Shown one piece after another: positions 8,220 to 15,453 of a DNA stretch of 24,251 nt. A program made the position numbers and the translations under genes. Origin of the DNA: Mesaphorura yosii (Eukaryota > Arthropoda > Collembola > Poduromorpha > Tullbergiidae); contig WIXG01000730.1 of assembly GCA_009869945.1 (NCBI GenBank), positions 1 through 24,251 on the forward strand, in the 5' to 3' direction. The notes beneath the pieces were generated by a model that was not told the DNA's origin, searched no databases, and saw only the letters and a list, made by a program, of their open reading frames with translations. How positions within the stretch are numbered: the first letter of the stretch is position 1; the number at the start of each line of letters is the position of its first letter.

Positions 8220-8800
8220 TTAGCGACCAAATCCTGGGCCACCGAAACCAGGCCCGCCAAATCCAGGTGCACCGTACCCACCCGGAGCTCCGAAGCCCTG
8301 CGGTGGGCCTCCGAAGCCTCCTTGCGGGGGGCCGCCAAATCCGCCTTGTGGAGGGCCGCCAAAGCCGCCTCCTTGAGGTGCTCCGCCACCGTTAAACTGT
8401 TGTTGAATGGCCGCATTTCTCTGCATGAACTCCTCCTCCCTCTGCTTCTGCTTCTCGGCTTCCGCCGCCTGTTCCTCCGGTGTCAGGTCCTTAACGCCCT
8501 CCGCCTTGTGCACTCCGAGCAAGTCGGCCCCGAGCCCCGACGCGTGGAGGTTGGAGAAACCGGCAGAGCTAAACTTCAGGTTGCTGAGTGGGATTCCCAG
8601 AAAAGAAGCCTTCTTCGCGGAGCCGGACGCACCATACGAACCGCCTGCGTTGACATCCTGCGCGGAAGTCAGCGAGGCAGTGCCGACTGCGCGGTAAAAT
8701 TGAATATCAACTCAGTAGAAGAATTGATCAAGCTCCAAATGAGTAAAGTAATAATTAATCAGCGAGACTTACGCAGAAGTATCGTGAGAGCGATCCACAT
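8220..8800 (-). CDS. Small secreted Gly/Pro-rich repeat protein (GGFGGPPQ repeats)
   Basis: Two exons, 8800-8773 and 8686-8220, join over an 86-bp intron (GTAAGT...CGCGCAG) in phase, giving 164 aa. The signal peptide is MWIALTILLLGTASLTSAQ, split by the intron just as in the convergent neighbour. Next comes an Ala/Ser/Leu segment (FLGIPLSNLKFSSAGF...), a charged Glu/Gln/Lys helix (about 75-105, TPEEQAAEAEKQKQREEEF), and a Gly-rich tail with three GGFGGPPQ octads, ending in GFGGPGFGGPGFGR. Composition suggests an extracellular structural protein (cuticle, eggshell or glue), but I recognise no named family. It lies tail-to-tail with the GAPPAPTY gene, shares the 8-residue repeat length and the split signal peptide, and may be co-expressed with it. 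Confidence 0.83.
8298..8369 (-). repeat. Three 24-bp in-frame repeats (GGFGGPPQ)
   Basis: Three consecutive 24-bp units encode GGFGGPPQ within the Gly-rich tail. Synonymous changes between units show that the repeats are not a fresh duplication. Confidence 0.85.
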
Positions 8801-9438
8801 CTTCGAGCTGTTGGAAATTAAATGAAGTTTTGAATGGGCTTGCCAGTGTTTCTAATAAGAGTTGAGCCATACCAAACACGGAAAGAAACACGTAAGCAGT
8901 GTGCAAGTGCAACACGGAAATGGCTTTGCTTCTCGTATCTATCGATAGGTGGATAAGAGAAAGTTGTGGTGACCAACTAACAAGATAAATGCATCAAATT
9001 GAAAATGAGGCAATTAAGAATACGAATTATTACTGCGACCTATTTAATTCGCCGATGTGGCTTTGTGGTGGCGGTGATCCGTTTTCGGAAGATCCGACCA
9101 GAGCAAACGAAGTGTAAGACAAAATAAGAATTTTAGTAGACATTAGGTATTTAATTCTCTCTTCGTAAGGGCTCTAATTACAAATGATATGACTTGACGA
9201 CTAATCCCGAGTTGACAGTGATCTAGTCAACTCAATGAATGAGCAACTGTCGACTAGAATTTAACTAAATTACTTCATAAATACGTCAATATTAGTTTTA
9301 TAAGTGAGTATTGCTCTATAAGTTAATATTATTAATAACTAGGAAATACATAGCACTGATAAACAATCCCAATTGAAATGTACGTCATTGGCACCCCAAA
9401 ATCGGCTTCGTCGTCTCCCTTCACCTTATCAGCTGCTC
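8801..9438. other. Intergenic AT-rich region with GATA sites and a TATCGATA palindrome
   Basis: Separates the Gly-rich gene (start at 8800) from the end of the CCP/Ig gene (9439). I see no coding frame. It holds TATCGATA at 8940-8947, which equals the Drosophila DRE consensus, with GATA-type sites around it (GGATAAG near 8951, AGATAA near 8983). ATTAAA-type hexamers on the minus strand (for example at 9150-9155) are candidates for the CCP/Ig gene's poly(A) signal; no AATAAA is seen. Confidence 0.5.
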
Positions 9439-12400
9439 TTACTTACGAACGCAGGTCGGGAGCGAGTTGCTCCAGTGCGCTCCCGGAAGACAGTGCACCA
9501 TTCCCGCTCCACGGAGCTCGAATCCCTCGTTGCAGTCGAAGATGATTGTTTCCTGTACCTTATAATAAAACTTGACGGGCGTAATGCTACCCGAAACAAT
9601 CGTGCCCGGATACGTGCACGCTTGCTCACCTACACACAACGACAAAGGGCGGGAGATTAGAATAATTCAAACGTACCTGTGGGCGAAACGAACAAACGAA
9701 AAGCGGTCTTACTCATGAGCCAACAATCTACCGGGCCAGCAAGGCCCAAGCAAGGTACGATAAGCCGGGAGGCACTTACATTCCAGTCCAGGTACTTTCG
9801 ACCACCGCCCGTTTTCCTGACACACCGACACCGCCTGACCTCCCTCCATCATGTACCCGTACTTGCACTCGTAGTGGGCCAGGTCACCGGGCTTGTACGG
9901 CGCTGTCCCCGTCACGAATCCGTTCTCAAGCTCCGGTGGCTCACCGCACTTGATCTTCAGCTCTGTGAGCGAAAGAAATAAGAAAAAAAGATCCATTTTT
10001 TAAACTTGAATACCGCACCGCCGCAAGGAAAAATAAAGTCAAGGATGCTCAAGCATTTGCTAAGGCTCATGGCTTACTTTCGCATTTAGGCAGCGACGCG
10101 CTCCACTGCCCATTCGCCAAGCACGTGATGTTCTTGTCGCCAATCAGGCTGTAGCCTCCGTCGCACGTAAGGTTAACCTCCGCGCCCAAATGTCGCTCCC
10201 TCGTGCTGTACACGAGGCTGTTACGTGACGGGAGTTCGGGGCAGGTCGTCTCCTGCACGACGACGCGGATCGTGTGCGAGTGCCGACTCGGCGTCTTGCA
10301 GGTGTATGTGCCCGAGTCGTCCTCGTCCGCCGACGCGATCGTTATTCTGTACTCAAGGTCAGCGAACCTGTCCGGGATATTGTCTGTCCAGCCCTGCACG
10401 TATTCTTTCTCCACGGTGGAGTTGCGCTTGACGTCCCACTTGGGAGGCCCAAACTTGCGAATCCACAGACACTCCATGTGCACCGTCGTTCCCGGGTAGA
10501 CGATCAGCTCGCCGGAGTTGCTCTGCCCGATGGAACCGTTCACGTACCGGAAGAGGATCGTCGGGTTCTTGTCCAGGGCGTAGTCGTGGAGTTGACTGAG
10601 GCCTTCGCACTTTGGTGTCGTGCCCAGCCATTGGCCGCTAACACACTTCCGGTGAACTGCACCGCGAAATTCGAATTTGCCAATGTCCGAGCAGCGAGAA
10701 GTCTAGAAAAAGTCACATGGAGAGAAGTGAGCAACCTGCATGTGATTTGACATGGAAAGACGAAAGACTAAAGCTTACGATCAGGCTTCCGGTCGGAAAC
10801 TCATCCGTCCTGTTCTCGACCTGCTTCTTATGATTAAGAAACAAAACCAGATTGCTCTCCCGATTTTCATAAAAACATGTGCTGTTGATGGTGTCAACGA
10901 GCTGCTGAATCATTTCGTGATCAATCTCTCCTTCGCAAGGAAGCGGACTTCCGCTCCAGATGCCGTCGTTGCACGTGCGAATCCACCTATTTCGCTTGAG
11001 TGTCTTGTTGCCCGCATGACCCATGCATTTGTACAGAATGTCGGTCCCATCCAAGAACCGGAGGCCGCGGTCTTCCGGGTCGATCGGGCGTCCTTCGACG
11101 TGGAGGAGTGCGCCACGCTCGGGCGGAGCCATCGAGCACCCGCGCCGGCTCGCATTCGCTTTGACAAGCGCCGAGCTGGCCGCGTAGTTGAGGTCGATCG
11201 ATGGATGAACGCAGTACGGCTTCTCGGGCTTCCACTCACCAAACGTGCAATGCGAAGGCCCGTCGTTCATCTTCCGGAAGTCGCCTCCGCACGTGAAATC
11301 CACGTCGGTGTCGTGCTCCACGACCTGACCAGCCGAAAAGGAGCCAAGGTACGCTCCGTACTGCAGGGCGGGAAGCGTGCAGGGCGCGGGGACGCACTCC
11401 GGTGGATAGCCGTTGATTTCCCATTCCCCAAACTGACACACCATCTTGCTGATACCCACGAGCTTGTAGCGCGGAACACAGTGGATGTTGATACTCTTCC
11501 CGTACCGAATGAGCTCCTCAAAGTACAGCATCTTGCTCCCTTCGTAGCACCAGCCATGCTCGATGTATGGCACTTTGCAAGGAACTGTGGACAAAATTCA
11601 CCAAATCAACCATCCTGGTGTCAGTTGTCAATTGTCAAAATCAACATTTTGCTCAGAAAAGGCTTTAATTTGTATTGAGAGATCTTGAATCGGCTGCTAG
11701 TTCAAACGCGACAGATTTGATTTGATGAAGCTGTCAACTTACGTGCTTTGCATTGTGGTAATTTCGGTTTCCATTCGCCCTTGACGCACCTCGCGACCTG
11801 ATTCGCCAGATTTACGAAGTGACCAGCTGCACAGGTCACACTGGGTAATTATAATTAAAAACTTAATTAGTAATTAGTGTTATTAGTGAATAATTAATTG
11901 CTAAGAATTGACTATTGACTTACTTGAGCACAGCACCATCCGAGTAGGTATCGTTATCATCGTACTTCCCAGCCTCAATCACTTCCACGTCAATGAGGGG
12001 GTCCAGCTCCTCGCAGATCATTTCTGCGCCCTCTTCGTCCTCGCCCATCTCGCCTCCTTCGCCCTGCACCTTCTTGCGTCTGAACGTCCGTCGTCCTCCT
12101 CCTCCGCCTCCTCCGCTGCCGTACTTGCTTCGAAGAACGGAGCTGCCTCCCGTCTTGATGGCCTTCCTCTTCCGCCGCAACACCATGCTGGGGATCGGCA
12201 CACAGTGTGGGCCCTCCTCCTTGGGGCTCCACTCGCCGTTGACACACGTCTTCCACTCGGGGCCCTCTGCCAGCTGAAACCCGTCGTCGCATAGGAACAC
12301 GGCCCGCATGCCCTCCTCCTCCGTCTTGGACCCGATCACCATCCCGTTGCGGGGCGCAGCGGGCAGGTATCGGCACTTGCCAGGGTCCACGCAGCTCAGC

Positions 12401-12699
12401 CCGCAGTCCCCGTCGCAGGTGCAGATTTCGGTCGGTTCACAGTCGGAGTTTGACGTGCACGACGGCGTACACTCTTCGCCCAGCACGGCCGCCGGGGTCT
12501 CATGCCTTCTTGGGCAGGTGACGTTCGTCGCAGTTTTCTCGGTGGCTTGGCGGGGCAGCTCGCGAACTGTGACGATGGGCGAATGCTCGACAAACTCCTC
12601 GCGAGACACAGACGCAGCATTCACGGTCACGGCGCCAGTAGCAAGGATCAGAAAGGTGAGCAAGCAGAATCGGGCTAGTCGCTCCATAATTATTGCCAT
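9439..12699 (-). CDS. Secreted WAP-like/CCP (sushi)/Ig protein, Hasp/LEV-9/Hikaru genki type
   Basis: Six exons join in phase: 12699-11924, 11840-11743, 11584-10779, 10702-10078, 9962-9780 and 9629-9439 (892 aa; an ATG at 12687 is an equally good start). Order: signal peptide (to about 28); Cys-rich WAP-like module (about 72-106, ...CTCDGDCGLSCVDP); CCP1 (109-166); a 60-residue basic, Gly-rich and acidic linker with RRKR at 175-178; CCP2 (229-289); CCP3-6; an Ig domain (about 618-710, C638, C695, DSGTYTC); and three more CCPs ending TCVRK. CCPs show the C...C...C..W..C pattern. Drosophila Hasp and nematode LEV-9 (WAP plus CCPs) organise synaptic acetylcholine receptors extracellularly, and Hikaru genki combines Ig with CCPs; this protein combines all three. 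The end is soft: GTAAGT overlaps the stop, so another exon could follow. Confidence 0.85.
12027..12198 (-). other. Low-complexity linker with furin-type site inside the CCP/Ig protein
   Basis: Codes for the segment between CCP1 and CCP2: basic LRRKRKAIK, a run of seven Gly residues, a second basic block RRTFRRKK, then an acidic stretch GEMGEDEEGAE. RRKR fits the proprotein-convertase consensus R-X-K/R-R. The frame stays open without splice signals, so it appears to be coding and not a retained intron. Confidence 0.65.
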
Positions 12700-13352
12700 T
12701 GCTGTATTCACTTATCAACTTATCATTTAATATTCCTGCAGTGCCTACGAAATGGAAAGCACCCAGCGCTCAGTACAATTAAGAGCTGGACTGCAGCACA
12801 GCGCAGCGCATTGCAGAAGAGAAAGAAAGAAAGAAAGAACATACAACGCAGAAAGGAGTCTGATCAATACTGCCGCAAATGCAGAACTGGAATGTAAGGA
12901 CTGCCCGGATAGCCGGAATCCTTCTCTATTCTGATCTACAAGTCTAGTCTGCATCCGGAGCCTGCCGTCCTTTGTATTTACTGCGACGTCCACCTGCTTG
13001 CTGCAATGCAACTGCGAAAACGAAAACGACTGAATGGAGTGGATCTTCAGTCTAATAATAGATTTTAGACTCGGCGCGTGGAGAAAGTCGTCTCGGTTGT
13101 CGGAGAAAGTTTGCCAGGTTCGAGTACGGCAGATTCCAGTTCCAGGAACCACGGCAAGAGCACAACTACGCAGCATTTCTGGAAAGCGCAAACTTCTCGT
13201 GAATTTATCATGATTCTGCAGCAGCAGACACTCGGATATTGGGTTTGGGGCTTGGAATTGTGAGAATACCCGAAACTAAGGCAAACGGGCAAATGCCGAC
13301 CGGAATTTTCCAGTTTACACTCACCAAATCACCTTCACTTGCCACGTGTGTA
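12700..13352. other. Intergenic: promoter side of the CCP/Ig gene
   Basis: About 650 bp without a supported gene. It holds the presumed 5' UTR and promoter of the minus-strand CCP/Ig gene and a GAAA microsatellite at about 12820-12838. The open frames here are short, lack domains and have no matching splice signals. I see no TATA box. Confidence 0.5.
12818..12838 (+). repeat. GAAA microsatellite
   Basis: About four and a half GAAA units in a row (GAGAAAGAAAGAAAGAAAGAA), 120-140 bp upstream of the CCP/Ig start codon. It is likely length-variable. Confidence 0.8.
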
Positions 13353-13358
13353 TTTATT
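13353..13358 (-). terminator. Poly(A) signal for an unresolved minus-strand gene
   Basis: TTTATTTA on the plus strand gives AATAAA(TA) on the minus strand. It sits 75-130 nt past either candidate stop codon (13432 or 13484) of the unresolved coding block at 13.4-14.3 kb and supports a real minus-strand transcript ending here. Confidence 0.55.
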
Positions 13359-13431
13359 TATGTCCTTTCTTTGTGCCTACGTGCGGTATTTCTTGTGCAG
13401 GGAAGGAAATATTTATAATTTGGTCACTGGC

Positions 13432-14297
13432 TTAAATTCTTGCATTGCTTGATTCGGCACTCGGCGGTTCTGTTTCTCGTTGCTTAGAGAATCGTGCAGC
13501 CTTGGCCTCCTCCTCTTCGTTTGGAGTCTCGCTATAAAATGTAAATGACAATGAGTAACTAACAAGGCAAATGGCAAATGAGTCTCCAGTCAATGATGAA
13601 TTCCTCATCGCCCATTGCATTCCACTTACAACGTGCGGTGTGACGGCCAGCAGAACCATTTTGCCCTCCGGATCGAGCAACGGGCCCATGAAGACGATAA
13701 GTTGGGGCCGATCTCTGCAACGACCGGCGACTGGTCGGGGACGACGGTCATGCGCGTGACCGTGCTGATACCGGGGCCAAGTACGGCAATGGGATGACAG
13801 TTCAGAAATTAATATTCGGTCGCACGGCAACATTGTGCATGCCATTATTCTGGTCGCGGTCGCTCTTCATTGTCTTCATGAAGCGGCTGGCCTCTTTCGT
13901 GTCCTGCATGGCCGCCATATTCTTGTTCTGGTGACTGTGGACCCCAGTTCCAGATTGGTCGTAGCAGATGTTGAAGAGGTGCTGGCCAAAGTTGTCATTC
14001 ACGACTTCCCTTCCGATTCCGTCTGCAAAGGCAGAAGATAGCCGAGTACCGCAAATAAAATTAAGAGACCTTCTCACTTCAGAGATATATCCACGAATGA
14101 CGAATATTAACTCGGCTGAGCTGATTAATTTACAAACAACCTGGTTGGAGTGTAAGGCGAGTAACCTGAAGCAGGAGACGAAGCGCAGTTTGATACGACG
14201 TCTCAACTGTGACGACCATCTTTGGCGGGAAGAAACCAGCAGGACCGGCGGCGTAACCCGCCGATAGTCCTGGCGGGTACCTTTGATTATAGATGGC
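13432..14297 (-). pseudogene. Unidentified minus-strand coding block with conflicting frames
   Basis: I do not recognise the product. Signals: acceptor TTAG then 14297-14141 (...PPKMVVTVETSYQTAL...), weak donor GTTGTT, acceptor TTTGCAG, then 14022-13802 (GIGREVVNDNFGQHLFNICY..., stop after NINF). After that two other frames look protein-like: one with IAVLGPGISTVTRMTVV (about 13790-13715) and one with LIVFMGPLLDPEGKMVLLAV (13714-13630), the latter ending at a perfect GTAAGT donor. The last exon after TTTTATAG (13531) ends either as RDSKRRGGGQGCTIL (stop 13484-13486) or as an acidic tail ETPNEEEEAK... (stop 13432). No single splicing joins all three frames. A one-base indel in the GGCCCC run near 13705 would merge two of them. 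This could be two genes, a gene with sequence errors, or a decayed gene. It is labelled pseudogene only because no intact model could be built. Confidence 0.35.
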
Positions 14298-14441
14298 CTA
14301 AGCTACCCACAACCCACAACGTTGTACTGCACCAAAAATAGCGCGCGGCCGAGTCTCCGACCTCCTCGCCAAAATCTTAACTATTCGGCGGCGCCTGCCT
14401 GGGCTGAAACTGGACGGAAACGACCGAGTTTGTCGCCGGAG

Positions 14442-15433
14442 ATGGCGTTTCGAGGCGGCATAACAAGCAAGAAACTCTTCAGACTGACTGACTTCACTGA
14501 TAAAGACAATGGCAAGACAACTGGTGAGTTCTGTTTGCTATTGAGCATAATTAATTTGAAATTAGATCGGCGGCGCGGTGGTGCGATGAGCAAACTACGA
14601 TCAAAGGAATTGCATGGACATTAATTTATTGCAGTTCATTTCCATTTACATTTGCATGTGCCGGTATGTGAAATTATGAAATGACTCATCGATTCGCTTG
14701 AAAGAAAGTCCCAAATTATTAATTACTACTCACAATGGGATTCAGATTCCTCAGTAATATCGCACTCCTCTTCGGTGCCCACGGCATTGGTCGCCGTCGT
14801 CGCAAGCGGAAGCAGCAAACTTTCGACGAGAAGGCGGTAGCGGGAGCCCGGAAGCTGAATATTTGCCAAGCTCTGGACGAGCAACCTCGCGACACGATTC
14901 AACTCTGGCTTGGGGTTGTTCGTTGCACATTCGACCAAGTCGACGGTCAATGGAAAAACGGTGAGCACTGCCAGGGAATACTGACATCCTTAGATTTTTT
15001 AATCACATTAATAAGTGGGCTGCCGTATCTTTCGTGTAGATCTCAGCGCCGCCTCCAACCCTGAACTGATTGCCGAAATTCTGCAGCTTCGCGTCGAAAA
15101 TAAGAGACTTACATTGCAAAATAAGCTGATTCAAATTAAAAACGAGATTTTAGTGGACATTGTGAGTTTACAATTACCAGATAACTTGCGTCGAAGTCGA
15201 AACAATTGAGATAAAGAAAGATATTAACAGAATTCACAATTTAAACAGTCTTAAAACTCCTTTCAACTCCTTAAACTTCTTCATGTCTGAAGTCCGAATT
15301 ACTTGAAATGTTATTTTAGGCCTGCGACGGGGCGATTCAACTCGATCGACTGCACACCGAAGTGAAAGACTTGAAGGCAGTGCTCAGGAAGATGCCGAAT
15401 CGGTTCCGAAAGTCGTCGAAGTCCAAGGCGTGA
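14442..15433 (+). CDS. Small basic coiled-coil protein, unidentified
   Basis: Three exons, 14442-14523 (donor GTGAGT), 15040-15161 (acceptor CGTGTAG, donor GTGAGT) and 15320-15433 (acceptor TTATTTTAG), join in perfect phase to give 105 aa. Residues 1-27 (MAFRGGITSKKLFRLTDF...) lead into a long heptad-rich helix (about 36-93, PELIAEILQLRVENKRLTLQ...) that should form a coiled coil, then a basic tail (MPNRFRKSSKSKA). A possible internal exon at about 14746-14960 is excluded because joining it to exon 1 shifts the frame into a stop. I recognise no family. It lies tail-to-tail with topoisomerase III; its AATAAA (15592-15597) lies beyond that gene's last coding exon, so the mRNAs overlap. Function is unknown. 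Confidence 0.65.
14734..14967 (-). other. Candidate minus-strand exon inside the coiled-coil gene's intron
   Basis: The 234-nt stretch has a good acceptor (CCCTGGCAG) and donor (TTGTGAGT) on the minus strand and is open throughout: LTVFPLTVDLVECATNN... LVQSLANIQLPGSRYRLLVE... TEEECDITEESESH. It may be an upstream exon of the unresolved gene at 13.4-14.3 kb, although its phase does not match the next candidate exon as I drew it. The same bases also have exon-like ends on the plus strand (ATTCAG ... GTGAGC). I do not recognise the protein. Confidence 0.35.
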
Positions 15434-15453
15434 ATAGTGAATTGGATCAGGAG

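Noticed and set aside
13835..14041. Plus-strand 68-residue frame starting with a hydrophobic, signal-peptide-like stretch
   Set aside because: The hydrophobicity is what antisense of an Asn/Asp/Lys-rich minus frame produces; no splice signals or poly(A) signal support it.
14735..14960. Internal exon of the plus-strand coiled-coil gene (MGFRFLSNIALLFG...)
   Set aside because: Joining exon 1 to it gives the wrong phase and an early stop, while exon 1 joins the next exon directly in perfect phase.
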